Shown: positions 23,928 through 32,281 of the stretch, in pieces
Layout: the number at the start of each line of letters is the position of its first letter
Numbering within the stretch: the stretch's first letter is position 1
From: Clostridia bacterium
GTDB taxonomy: Bacteria; Bacillota; Clostridia; Oscillospirales; Acutalibacteraceae
Direction of reading: 5' to 3'
Length of the DNA: 37,761 nt
NCBI GenBank assembly: GCA_017430145.1
Contig: JAFRNP010000134.1
Location: 1 to 37,761, forward strand
Program-made: the position numbers and the translations under genes
The notes under the pieces: generated by a model
What the model saw: only the letters and a program-made list of their open reading frames with translations
The model's database searches: none
Told to the model about the DNA's origin: nothing

Positions 23928-26093
23928 ATGGATATCATAAAAACACTTGCCGGGGAGCTCGGCCGCGAGCCGAAGCAGATCGAAAACGTGATCCGGCTAT
24001 TGGACGAGGGGAACACCGTCCCCTTTATCGCCCGCTACCGCAAGGAGCTGCACGGCTCCATGGACGATACGCTGCTGCGCACGCTGCAGACGCGGCTGCA
24101 GTATCTGCGGTCGCTGGAAGAGCGGCGGCAGACGGTCGAAAAAGCGATAGATGCGCAGGGAAAGCTGACGCCGGAGCTGCTGGAAGCGCTGGAACGCTGC
24201 CTGACGCTCGCGGAGCTGGAGGATCTCTACCGCCCTTATAAGCAGAAACGCCGCACGCGGGCGACCGTTGCAAAGGAAAAAGGGCTGGAACCGCTGGCGC
24301 TGCTGCTTTTTGCCCAGCGGCGGGACTGCCCCCGGCCGGAAGAAGCCGCCCGCGCGTATATCGCCCCGGAAAAGGGCGTGGATACCGTTGCCGACGCCCT
24401 GGCGGGGGCCTCGGATATCATCGCCGAGATGGTCTCGGACGACGCGGACCTCAGAAAGGCGCTCCGGCGGCTGCTGCATGAAAAAGCGGCGCTGCATACC
24501 GAAGCCGCATCCGAAGAGGACTCCGTTTACAGCCTCTATTACGGTTTTACCCGGAAGGTCCCGCAATTGCAGGGGTATCAGATCCTTGCGATCAACCGGG
24601 GAGAAAAAGAAAAGTATTTGAAAGTATCGGTGGAATTGGACGAAGATCTTGCCATGGGCGCCGTGCGCCGCGCCTGCGTGGTCCCCGGCTCCGCGGCGAC
24701 CGCTTTTGTGGAAGCAGCCGCCCGGGATTCCTACGACAGGCTGATCTTTCCCTCGATCGAGCGCGAACTGCGCAGCGACTTGACGGAAAAAGCAAACGAA
24801 GGCGCCATCGGCCAGTTCGCGCAGAACCTCCGCCCGCTGCTGATGCAGCCGCCGGTCAAGGGCAAGGTCACCATGGGGCTTGACCCCGGCTACCGTATGG
24901 GCTGCAAGGTGGCGGTGGTGGACGCCACCGGCAAGGTGCTGGATACCGCCGTGGTATACCCGACTTACGGCGAACGGCAGAAGCAGGAGGCGATCGGAAC
25001 GCTCTCCCGCCTTGTACGCCGCCACCACGTGGAGCACGTCGCCATCGGCAACGGCACCGCCAGCCGGGAGACCGAGCAGATGGCGGCCCAGCTGATCCGC
25101 AAAGAGCGGGAGGCCGGGAACACGCTCAGCTATATGATCGTGTCCGAGGCAGGGGCGTCGGTCTATTCCGCCTCCGAGCTGGCAGCGAAGGAGTTCCCGC
25201 AGTACGACGTGAACCTGCGCTCGGCGGTATCCATCGCGAGACGTTTGCAGGACCCGCTGGCGGAGCTTGTGAAGATCGAGCCCAAAGCCATCGGCGTGGG
25301 CCAGTACCAGCACGATATGCCGCCCAGACAGCTGGATGCGGCGCTGGACGCGGTCGTGGAGGACTGCGTCAACGCGGTGGGCGTGGATCTGAATACCGCC
25401 TCCCCGTCGCTGCTGCAGCGGGTGGCGGGCATCAACGCCGCCACCGCCAGAAACATCGTCGTCTACCGGGAAGAAAACGGCGCGTTTTCCGCCCGTGCCG
25501 AGCTCAAAAAGGTCCCGAAGCTGGGCCCGAAAGCGTATGAACAGTGCGCGGGCTTCCTCCGGGTGCCCGAAAGCCGGAACGTCCTCGACAACACCGCCGT
25601 GCATCCGGAATCCTACGACGCGGCGAAGGGGCTGCTGGCGCTGCTCGGGCACAGCCTTCAGGACGTGAAGGCGGGAAAGCTGACGAAGCTTGCCGACGAG
25701 GTGAAGGCGTACGGCGAAAGCAAGGCGGCAAACACGCTCGGCGTCGGCGTGCCCACCCTGCGGGACGTGGCGGCCGAGCTGCAGAAGCCCGGGCGGGACC
25801 TGCGCGACAGCCTGCCGCAGCCGATCCTGCGCACGGACGTGATGGACCTCAAAGACCTGCAGCCCGGCATGGTGCTGACCGGCACGGTGCGAAACGTCAT
25901 CGATTTCGGCGCGTTCGTGGATATCGGCATCCATCTCGACGGCCTCGTCCACATCTCGGAGATCGCGGACCGCTATATCAGACACCCGTCGGAGGCGCTG
26001 CGCGTCGGCGACGTGGTCAAGGTGGTCGTTCTTTCGGTGGATGAGAAGAAAAAACGGATCAGCCTGTCCATCAAACAGGCAAATTGCCCGTGA
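23928..26093 (+). CDS. tex: Tex family RNA-binding transcription accessory protein
   Basis: 721 residues, normal for Tex. In order: an N-terminal helical region (GNTVPFIARYRKELHGSMDD), a YqgF/RNase H-like domain (MGLDPGYRMGCKVAVVDATG, about 320-450), helix-hairpin-helix motifs (DLNTASPSLLQRVAGINAAT; VPKLGPKAYEQCAGFLRV), and an S1 RNA-binding domain (about 640-715, GTVRNVIDFGAFVDIG). Tex binds nucleic acid and affects gene expression and stress tolerance in several bacteria. The ribosome binding site is weak. Its location next to carbohydrate genes is probably incidental. Confidence 0.96.
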   Translation: MDIIKTLAGELGREPKQIENVIRLLDEGNTVPFIARYRKELHGSMDDTLLRTLQTRLQYLRSLEERRQTVEKAIDAQGKLTPELLEALERCLTLAELEDLYRPYKQKRRTRATVAKEKGLEPLALLLFAQRRDCPRPEEAARAYIAPEKGVDTVADALAGASDIIAEMVSDDADLRKALRRLLHEKAALHTEAASEEDSVYSLYYGFTRKVPQLQGYQILAINRGEKEKYLKVSVELDEDLAMGAVRRACVVPGSAATAFVEAAARDSYDRLIFPSIERELRSDLTEKANEGAIGQFAQNLRPLLMQPPVKGKVTMGLDPGYRMGCKVAVVDATGKVLDTAVVYPTYGERQKQEAIGTLSRLVRRHHVEHVAIGNGTASRETEQMAAQLIRKEREAGNTLSYMIVSEAGASVYSASELAAKEFPQYDVNLRSAVSIARRLQDPLAELVKIEPKAIGVGQYQHDMPPRQLDAALDAVVEDCVNAVGVDLNTASPSLLQRVAGINAATARNIVVYREENGAFSARAELKKVPKLGPKAYEQCAGFLRVPESRNVLDNTAVHPESYDAAKGLLALLGHSLQDVKAGKLTKLADEVKAYGESKAANTLGVGVPTLRDVAAELQKPGRDLRDSLPQPILRTDVMDLKDLQPGMVLTGTVRNVIDFGAFVDIGIHLDGLVHISEIADRYIRHPSEALRVGDVVKVVVLSVDEKKKRISLSIKQANCP

Positions 26094-26114
26094 ACGAACA
26101 GAGAGGAAAAACCG

Positions 26115-26204
26115 ATGCCGTTTGATTTCAAAAAGGAATACAAAGAATTTTACCTGCCGAAGAAGTGGAAAACGGTGATCCGGCATCCGATCAGACGAAA
26201 CTGA
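26115..26204 (+). pseudogene. Stub of a GyrI-like domain protein
   Basis: A 29-codon frame begins MPFDFKKEYKEFYLPKK, the characteristic start of Firmicute GyrI-like small-molecule-binding proteins (typical form, from memory, FDYKKEYKEFYxPK). After residue 17 it turns to unrelated sequence and stops. The rest of that roughly 200-residue protein is missing. GAGAGG sits upstream. I read this as an internal deletion remnant; a real micropeptide is less likely. Confidence 0.6.
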
Positions 26205-26257
26205 CGTGCAAAGATGCCGAAAGCCGCATTCTCCCGCAAAAAAAGAGATAAAAACAA

Positions 26258-26272
26258 GAGGTGGGAACCATA
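26258..26272 (+). promoter_or_regulatory. Ribosome binding site pointing to an ATA start
   Basis: GAGGTG (26258-26263), six-base spacer, then ATA (26270-26272), which is where an ATG would be expected for the acetyltransferase. Either the start mutated from ATG to ATA, or the in-frame GTG at 26261 is used with only a poor AAGAG further upstream. Confidence 0.5.
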
Positions 26273-26929
26273 AAAAACGGAAAGCTTCCGGATCCGGACG
26301 TGATCCATCCGATCCCCGGATACGAAAAGGAGATCTACGTCAGACCGACGGTCACGAACCCGAATATCGTCGTGGGGGATTTTACCTATATCGCCGATTC
26401 GGCGTTTGAAAGCCACGTCACCCACCATTACGAATGGCTCGGCGACAAACTGGTCATCGGCAGGTTCTGTCAGATCGCTTCCGGCGTGGAGTTTATCATG
26501 AACGGCGCGAACCATCAGATGAACGCCGTATCCACGTACCCCTTTTATACGCTGGAGGGGTGGGATATGGAGCCTCCCGCGCATTGTGATCTTCCGTTTA
26601 AAGGGGACACGGTGATCGGGAACGACGTGTGGATCGGGCAAAACGCCGTCATTTTGCCGGGCGTCCGTATCGGCGACGGCGCGATCGTCGGCGCCGAAAG
26701 TGTCGTCGGCAGCGACGTGGATCCGTATACGGTCGTCGCCGGAAACCCGGCGCGGGTCCTCAGGAAACGGTTCGACGACGAGCTGATCTGCCTGTTGCTG
26801 GCGTTCCGCTGGTGGGAGAAAAGTACGGTAGAGATCAACAGCCTGATCCCGCTTTTGACCTGCAGCGATCAGGAAACGGTCCGGCGGGAATTGAAGAAAA
26901 GGCTTACCGGATTGGGACCGGTATTGTGA
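26270..26929 (+). CDS. CatB/Vat-like left-handed beta-helix O-acetyltransferase
   Basis: About 219 residues with hexapeptide repeats ([33 protein letters not shown]) and the xenobiotic-acetyltransferase features [14 protein letters not shown] and the catalytic-type His in [15 protein letters not shown]. Family members use acetyl-CoA to acetylate chloramphenicol, streptogramins or sugars; resistance is not implied by sequence alone. The start is unclear. A GTG at 26261 is in frame but lies inside the GAGGTG ribosome binding site (26258-26263). The position where family members begin reads ATA (26270), six bases after it. DUF554 follows after 12 bp. Confidence 0.82.
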   Translation: MKNGKLPDPDVIHPIPGYEKEIYVRPTVTNPNIVVGDFTYIADSAFESHVTHHYEWLGDKLVIGRFCQIASGVEFIMNGANHQMNAVSTYPFYTLEGWDMEPPAHCDLPFKGDTVIGNDVWIGQNAVILPGVRIGDGAIVGAESVVGSDVDPYTVVAGNPARVLRKRFDDELICLLLAFRWWEKSTVEINSLIPLLTCSDQETVRRELKKRLTGLGPVL

Positions 26930-26941
26930 GGTGTAAAGAAA

Positions 26942-27667
26942 ATGATAGGACTCGGAACGATCATAAACAGCGCCGCGATCTTGTCGGGCGGGGTGCTCGG
27001 GCTTTTTTCCGGCAGGCTCATCCGGCAGGAACAGCAGGACGCGCTCATGAAAGTATGCGGGATCAGCGTCATGTTTATCGCCATTGCCGGCGCGATGCAG
27101 GGGATGCTGCGCCTTGACGGCGACAGGCTTGTCGGCGTGAAATCGATGCTCGTTGTGCTTTGCCTTGCGCTCGGAACGATCGCGGGAGAACTGGCCGGCA
27201 TTGAAAAGGGCTTTGAACGGTTCGGCGAATGGCTGAAACGGAAAACGGGAAACAGCGGGGACAAAACGTTCGTCAACGCGTTCGTGACCGCTTCTTTAAC
27301 GGTATGCATCGGCGCAATGGCGATCGTCGGCGCGATCCGGGACGGCCTGACTGGCGACTTTTCCACCCTTGCCGTAAAATCCGTGCTGGATCTTATCATC
27401 ATCGCGGTCATGACGTCGACGCTCGGGAAAGGCTGCATCTTTTCCGCGATCCCCGTGTTCGTGTTTGAGGGCGCCGTCACGCTGCTTGCCCGGCTGATCT
27501 CTCCCGTCATGACGGAGACGGCGACCGCGTATCTATCGCTGATCGGGTCGATCCTGATTTTTTGCGTCGGCGTGAATCTGGTGTGGGAGAAGAAGCTGCG
27601 GGTCGCGAATATGCTGCCGGCGGTGCTGCTTGCGGTCGGCGCGGCGTATATCCCGTGGGAGTTCTGA
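26942..27667 (+). CDS. DUF554 family membrane protein
   Basis: 241 residues with six or seven hydrophobic segments and the DUF554 start MIGLGTIINSAAILSGGVLG. A Gly-rich NAFVTASLTVCIGAMAIVGA segment follows near the middle. It is a polytopic inner-membrane protein, possibly a transporter, with no known substrate. It begins 12 bp after the acetyltransferase, so the two are probably co-transcribed. Confidence 0.9.
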   Translation: MIGLGTIINSAAILSGGVLGLFSGRLIRQEQQDALMKVCGISVMFIAIAGAMQGMLRLDGDRLVGVKSMLVVLCLALGTIAGELAGIEKGFERFGEWLKRKTGNSGDKTFVNAFVTASLTVCIGAMAIVGAIRDGLTGDFSTLAVKSVLDLIIIAVMTSTLGKGCIFSAIPVFVFEGAVTLLARLISPVMTETATAYLSLIGSILIFCVGVNLVWEKKLRVANMLPAVLLAVGAAYIPWEF

Positions 27668-27705
27668 ACGCCCCGACGTTTGCGGGCTTTGCACAAAGGG
27701 ATGCA

Positions 27706-27804
27706 CGCGATATGTCCCAACGGGACGCGTTATGCCCCTGCGGGACGCGATATGTTCCTACGGGATGCGATATGTCCCAATGGGACGCGATATGCCTGCG
27801 GGAC
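27706..27804 (+). repeat. 20-bp tandem repeat array (4 full copies plus a short one)
   Basis: Units CGCGATATGTCCCAACGGGA-like start at 27706, 27726, 27746, 27766 and 27786; the last has 18 bp. Each contains a small inverted repeat (TCCC..GGGA). The varied loop bases with kept stems (TCCCAACGGGA, CCCCTGCGGGA, TTCCTACGGGA) show some pairing-preserving change. Confidence 0.85.
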
Positions 27805-27844
27805 GCGAGGATTCAACCATTCACGCGTAAACGTTTGTGAACGC

Positions 27845-27960
27845 ATATCACATTGCGCAAAGCGCAATATATCGCATCTGCGAAGCAGATATATCGCATC
27901 TGCAGAGCAGATATATCACATTTGCGAAGCAAATATATCACATCGCCGCAAGGCGATATA
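27845..27960 (+). repeat. 22-bp hairpin repeat array before the SRAP gene
   Basis: Units of the form ATATATCGCATCTGCGAAGCAG lie at 27867, 27889 and 27911, flanked by variant units at 27845 and 27933. Each has an inverted repeat at its centre that differs between units but keeps pairing: TTGCGC/GCGCAA, CTGC/GCAG, TTGC/GCAA, TCGCC/GGCGA. I recall similar ATATATCGCAT/GCGAAGC strings between genes in gut Clostridia. There are no spacers, so it is not a CRISPR. Confidence 0.85.
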
Positions 27961-27975
27961 AAAGGGGTGACGGCC

Positions 27976-28548
27976 ATGTGCTGCAGATACAGCTTCGGCG
28001 GCGATTCTTCCGATACGCGCGTGCAGAAGATCGTGTCGCTGATGGAGCGGGACTATCCGGGAGAATACAAGACCGGCGAGATCTTTCCCGGGGATACCGC
28101 CGCGGCGGTCCTCGGGGAGAACAGGCGGCTGCGGCACGCGCCGGCGACGTTCGGGTTTCCCGGCTTCAAAGACGGAAAGCTGATCCTCAACGCCCGCGCG
28201 GAGACGGCGGCGCAAAAACCGACGTTTGCCGAAAGCCTGCGCGAGCGGCGCGTGATCTTACCGGCCGACGGCTTTTACGAGTGGAGCCGCGACGAAAAGA
28301 AAACGAAGTACCTGTTCACGCTCGAGGGGGAGCGCACGCTCTATCTCTGCGGGCTGTATAAGATAATCGACGGAAAGGTCCGTTTCGTGATCCTCACGCG
28401 CCCCGCAAACGCCTCCATGGCAGACGTCCACGACCGGATGCCGGTGATCGTGGGCGCCGGGGCGGTACGGCCGTATTTGACGGACCGGGCGGCCGCCATG
28501 CAGCTCATATCCGCCGCGGATCCGGTTTTGCAGCGGCGGGAGGCATAA
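27976..28548 (+). CDS. SRAP/HMCES family protein (abasic-site processing, YedK-like)
   Basis: 190 residues from the ATG at 27976, preceded by AAAGGGGTG. Cys2 in MCCRYSF is the catalytic residue that forms a thiazolidine with abasic DNA after Met removal. Other family motifs are LILNARAE, ILPADGFYEW and HDRMPVIV. The family shields abasic sites in single-stranded DNA. The frame is open upstream through the repeat array, but the Cys2 rule fixes the start. The only candidate regulatory sequence upstream is the repeat array. Confidence 0.93.
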   Translation: MCCRYSFGGDSSDTRVQKIVSLMERDYPGEYKTGEIFPGDTAAAVLGENRRLRHAPATFGFPGFKDGKLILNARAETAAQKPTFAESLRERRVILPADGFYEWSRDEKKTKYLFTLEGERTLYLCGLYKIIDGKVRFVILTRPANASMADVHDRMPVIVGAGAVRPYLTDRAAAMQLISAADPVLQRREA

Positions 28549-28569
28549 AGAAAGAAGGGCAGAATCAGG

Positions 28570-29414
28570 ATGCGGCAAAAAGCGTTGTCCTTTGCGGCGG
28601 GTTTCACTGCGGCGGCGGCCTCCGCACTGTATTTCGGCAGCTTTGAAAACCCGCTGGCGACGGTTGAAAAGGCGCGCGACCTTGTCCGGGCAACGACCAT
28701 GTGATCGAGTACAACGTGATCCACGACGTGTGCCTTCTGTCCGACGACGCCGGCGCCATCTATTCCGGCAGGCGCTGGGACTGGTACGGCAACGTGATCC
28801 GCTATAACGCGGTGTTCAACGTGGGCGCAGACGGACACGAGCCCACCGGCATCTATATGGACGACGCGCTCTCCGGCCAGACGATCTACGGCAATCTGGT
28901 GGTCAACGCGCCGGACGTGGGCATATCGCTTTGCGGCGGACGGGACCACGACGTGCGCAACAATATCGTCATCATCACCAATCAGGAGCCCTTTACCTAC
29001 GACCAGCGCGCCAGAGACGTGGCGCTGGCAGGCAAGGATTACGACGACGGCATGTGGAACGAGCTGAAAAGCTCCCCGTGGAAAACGGAGATCTGGCAAA
29101 AGGCCTATCCGCAGATGACGCGCTTTTCCGACGACTTCAGCCGGATCGACGACCCGGATTTCGTGCCGAACCCCGCCTGCAGCGTGGTCTCCGGCAACCT
29201 GACCGTCAACTTTGCGGGGGACCTGGGCAGTTTCAGCGAGGGGGCGCAGAAATACAGCGATATATCCGGCAACGCCTGCTTCCGGTTAAAGCAGATGCAG
29301 GATATCTTTACCGATTACAAAAACGGCGACTATTCGCTGCCGGAGACCTCCCTTGTGTTCGACGTGCTGCCGGATTTCGAGCCCCTGCCGATCGGCGAGA
29401 TGGGACGGTATTGA
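28570..29414 (+). pseudogene. Deletion-scarred beta-helix gene, paralogue of the next gene
   Basis: The first part (28570-28704) encodes a signal-like segment and FENPLATVEKARDLVRA, matching FDSPVATMEKARELVRA of the intact paralogue. It then runs out of frame and stops. From about 28690 a different frame (to 29414) encodes DHVIEYNVIHDVCLLSDDAG... through to PLPIGEMGRY, matching the paralogue's C-terminal 240 residues. Around 420 codons between the two are missing. Both joined regions share CGG/GGC at the joint, which fits a microhomology deletion. The C-terminal frame has no credible start of its own. Confidence 0.85.
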
Positions 29415-29423
29415 GCGGTTTTG

Positions 29424-29440
29424 ACGATGCATCGTTTTTT
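29424..29440 (+). terminator. Palindrome with T-run after the pseudogene
   Basis: ACGATGCATCGT (29424-29435) is a 12-bp palindrome running into TTTTTT. With no loop bases the hairpin would be tight, so this is a weak terminator candidate. 29441-29526 shows nothing else convincing. Confidence 0.35.
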
Positions 29441-29526
29441 GTAAAAAGGAAAACAGAAAGGAAAACAGCGGGTATGCAAAGGCGGGTCGCCGTCTTTCCG
29501 GCAAATCCCGCTTAAGGGTGTGCGCA

Positions 29527-32136
29527 ATGGAGAAAAACAGGCGATTCTGGTTGTTGGGCCTTTTGCTGCTTCTGCTGTCTGCGGTAACGGCAGGGATCTA
29601 CAGCGTCGGGTATCTGAAATGGATCCTGCCGATCTACGCGGCGTCAATGGCGGCGATCTTTTTGGACGGCGCGCTGATGGGCGCGCTGCTGGCGGCGGCT
29701 GCAGACAAACCGAAAAAGCGGGTGCTGCTCGGGGCGCTGCTCGGCGGCGGGGTGGTGATCGGCGGCGTGTTTGTGATCTCGTATGTGATCAATATTCTAA
29801 TCTACCACGAGCGGGGCGCGGAACAATCGACGGTCGCGACGGCCTTGTTCGGCTTTGCCGCCGCGCTGTTCGGCACGCTGCGCCTGAAAAAGCTGACCGG
29901 CGCGAAATTTGTATGGAAGCCGCTTTTGGGCGTTCTTCTGAGCGTCTGTCTTCTTTGCTGCGGCATGATCAGCCTTTACCCGAAGACAAAGGACTACGTC
30001 TGTTCCCGCAGCAAGCGGATGGAAGCCGTTCCCACCGGGCTCAGTTCGTATACGGAAAAAGCGCCCGCGGCCATCCGGGAGGCGGACGTGTGGATCGCGC
30101 CGGACGGCAGCGACGGTAACGACGGCGCCTTTGACAGCCCGGTCGCGACGATGGAAAAAGCCCGCGAGCTTGTGCGGGCGATGGATAAAACGGATAAAAA
30201 AGAGATCACCGTAGCCGTGAAGGCGGGCGAATACCGGATCGGTGAACAGGTGTTTACGGAGGAGGACAGCGGCACGCCGGAATGCCCCGTGACCTGGTGC
30301 GCCGCCGGCAACGGCGAGGTGGTCTTAAACGGCGGCGTCACGCTGGACCCCGCGCTCTTCAAGACGGTGACGGACGAAAAGGCGCTCTCGCGGCTTTCGG
30401 AGAGCGCAAAACAGAACGTGGTGTGCCTCGATCTCGGCGGCCTCGGCGTGAGCGCCTCAGACTACGGCGAGCTGTACGCCATCGGCACCTACAACACCGC
30501 CCGGTATTACGACGGCGATTACGAGGGACCTATGTACTGCGAGCTGTTCGTCAACGACGCCCGCTGCGCCCTTGCCCGCTATCCGGACGCCGGGTGGCTC
30601 AAAACGAGCGAGCCGCTGCAGATCGGCAGGGAAGTGCCCGGCAATATCGAAAACGGCGATTTCGTGCGTAACCCTGCGGCGGAAATCTACAGCGTGGACA
30701 AAAAACTTGCCGACCGGATCAACGGCTGGGAGACGCTGGACGGCGTGTGGATGTTCGGCTTTTTCCAGACGAGCTGGGCGGACGCCTCCACCCCGATCGG
30801 CAGCTTTGATTATGAAAAACGGACGCTCGCCCCCAAATTCATCAGCGAATTCGGCGCGGTCAAGGACGCCCCCTACTATTTTTTCAACGTATTTGAAGAG
30901 CTGGACGCGCCCGGCGAGTGGTATCTGGACCGGGAGGCAGGGACCCTTTACCTGTACCCGCCCGAAGAACTTTCCGGCGCCGTGATCGACCTGACGCTGA
31001 CCACCGATCCCATCATCAACTGTAAAAACGTACACGACCTGACCTTTTCGGGCTTTACGGTCAAGGGGACCCGCGGGGACGCGATCACGGTCACCGGCGA
31101 GCGCTGTACGGTCTCGCACTGTCTCATTAAAAACGTGGGCGGCTCGGCGCTGACTATGAACGGCTACGACAACCTCGCCAGCGAAAACGAGATCACGCAC
31201 ACCGGCAAGGCCGGCATCACGGTCACCGGCGGCGACAGCGAAACGCTTACGCCCGGGAACTCCAGAGCGGACAACAACCTGATCCACGACTGGAGCGAGA
31301 TCTACTATACCTACCAGCCGGCGGTCACGCTCGGGGGCGTTGGCAACGTCTGTTCCCACAACGAGATCTATAACTGCCCGCATGAGGCGATCACCTACGG
31401 CGGCAACGACCATATCGTGGAATACAATCTGATCCACGACGTCTGCCTGCTTTCGGACGACGCGGGCGCGATCTATACCGGCCGAAGCTGGAGCATGTAC
31501 GGCAATACCGTGCGGTACAACGCGATCTATAACCTCGGCACCCCGGGCGAACACAACCCGCAGGGCATCTATATGGACGACGCGCTTGCCGGCCAGACGA
31601 TCTACGGGAACCTTTTGGTCAATATGCCCTGCTACGGACTGGAACTGGGCGGCGGCAGAGACCTGATCGTGCAGAACAACGTCCTGATCAATACGAAAGG
31701 CCACGCCGTCCATTACGACCAGCGCGCCATCGACTATATCCTGAACAACGGCTGGTTCTCACACAGCCCCGTTCTGTGGGAGCAGCTGGAGGCAAGCCCC
31801 TGGCGCAGCGACGTCTGGCAGAACGCCTACCCGCAGATGAACGGCCTGCACTATGATCCGGACCGCACGGACGATCCCATGTTCGCCCCGAACGCCGCAA
31901 ACGGCAAGGTCACCGGCAACCTGCTTGTGAACCAGAGAAACGAGCTCGGGCAGATCGACGAGAACCCGGCCCGCTTCAGCGAGATCTCCGGCAACGCGGT
32001 GTACACGTTCAGCGCGATGAAAAAGCTCTTTGTCGATCCCGAAAACGGCGACTATACGCTCAGAGACGACGCGCCGGTGTTTGACGAGATCCCGGACTTC
32101 GAGCCCCTGCCGCTCGGTGAGATCGGAAGATATTGA
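29527..32136 (+). CDS. Membrane-anchored right-handed beta-helix protein (pectate-lyase-like fold)
   Basis: 869 residues from the ATG at 29527; a GTG at 29518 is in frame but sits on the AAGGGTG ribosome binding site. Residues 5-160 hold about five hydrophobic segments. A long exported region follows: WIAPDGSDGNDGAFDSPVAT and MEKARELVRAM, the usual opening of parallel beta-helix glycan enzymes, a beta domain, then beta-helix coils rich in N (ITHTGKAGITVTGG, GNVCSHNEIYNCPHEAI, HIVEYNLIHD). The YMDDALAGQTIYGN segment is shared with the pseudogene upstream. It resembles uncharacterised GH-type helices such as GH141-like proteins; I cannot assign activity. Its last 39 codons are repeated at 33676. 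Confidence 0.82.
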   Translation: MEKNRRFWLLGLLLLLLSAVTAGIYSVGYLKWILPIYAASMAAIFLDGALMGALLAAAADKPKKRVLLGALLGGGVVIGGVFVISYVINILIYHERGAEQSTVATALFGFAAALFGTLRLKKLTGAKFVWKPLLGVLLSVCLLCCGMISLYPKTKDYVCSRSKRMEAVPTGLSSYTEKAPAAIREADVWIAPDGSDGNDGAFDSPVATMEKARELVRAMDKTDKKEITVAVKAGEYRIGEQVFTEEDSGTPECPVTWCAAGNGEVVLNGGVTLDPALFKTVTDEKALSRLSESAKQNVVCLDLGGLGVSASDYGELYAIGTYNTARYYDGDYEGPMYCELFVNDARCALARYPDAGWLKTSEPLQIGREVPGNIENGDFVRNPAAEIYSVDKKLADRINGWETLDGVWMFGFFQTSWADASTPIGSFDYEKRTLAPKFISEFGAVKDAPYYFFNVFEELDAPGEWYLDREAGTLYLYPPEELSGAVIDLTLTTDPIINCKNVHDLTFSGFTVKGTRGDAITVTGERCTVSHCLIKNVGGSALTMNGYDNLASENEITHTGKAGITVTGGDSETLTPGNSRADNNLIHDWSEIYYTYQPAVTLGGVGNVCSHNEIYNCPHEAITYGGNDHIVEYNLIHDVCLLSDDAGAIYTGRSWSMYGNTVRYNAIYNLGTPGEHNPQGIYMDDALAGQTIYGNLLVNMPCYGLELGGGRDLIVQNNVLINTKGHAVHYDQRAIDYILNNGWFSHSPVLWEQLEASPWRSDVWQNAYPQMNGLHYDPDRTDDPMFAPNAANGKVTGNLLVNQRNELGQIDENPARFSEISGNAVYTFSAMKKLFVDPENGDYTLRDDAPVFDEIPDFEPLPLGEIGRY

Positions 32137-32141
32137 TGTTT
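32017..32141 (+). repeat. 125-bp direct repeat, left copy (3' end of the beta-helix gene)
   Basis: Identical to 33676-33800 except at 32026 (C vs T) and 32037 (T vs C); the last 104 bases match perfectly. It covers the final 39 codons, the stop and five bases beyond. Homology stops abruptly at both ends. Confidence 0.97.
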
Positions 32142-32281
32142 TATTATTATTGATTGCGACACTTTCTAAAGAAATGATTTAGCAAAATTTAAAAATCTTT
32201 TCTTTTTTTACACAGAGAGATTGAGCAGTGTTTTTTCAAAAAATCAGTTTTAATAAGTATCTATAAAAATGGAGAGGAATA

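Noticed and set aside
23997-26186. Very long open frame (about 729 codons) on the minus strand opposite tex
   Set aside because: It is the antisense shadow of a clear full-length tex gene in GC-rich DNA; its translation is His/Arg/Gly-rich with no domain and no ribosome binding site.
26270-26929. Calling the acetyltransferase an antibiotic-resistance gene
   Set aside because: The beta-helix acetyltransferase family includes many sugar and small-molecule acetylases; nothing visible fixes a drug substrate.
27706-27960. Possible CRISPR array
   Set aside because: The repeats are contiguous without spacers, only 20 and 22 bp long, and no cas genes are present.
29421-29449. Promoter starting with TTGACG before the beta-helix gene
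   Set aside because: At 17 bp spacing the -10 position reads AAAAGG, which is not acceptable.
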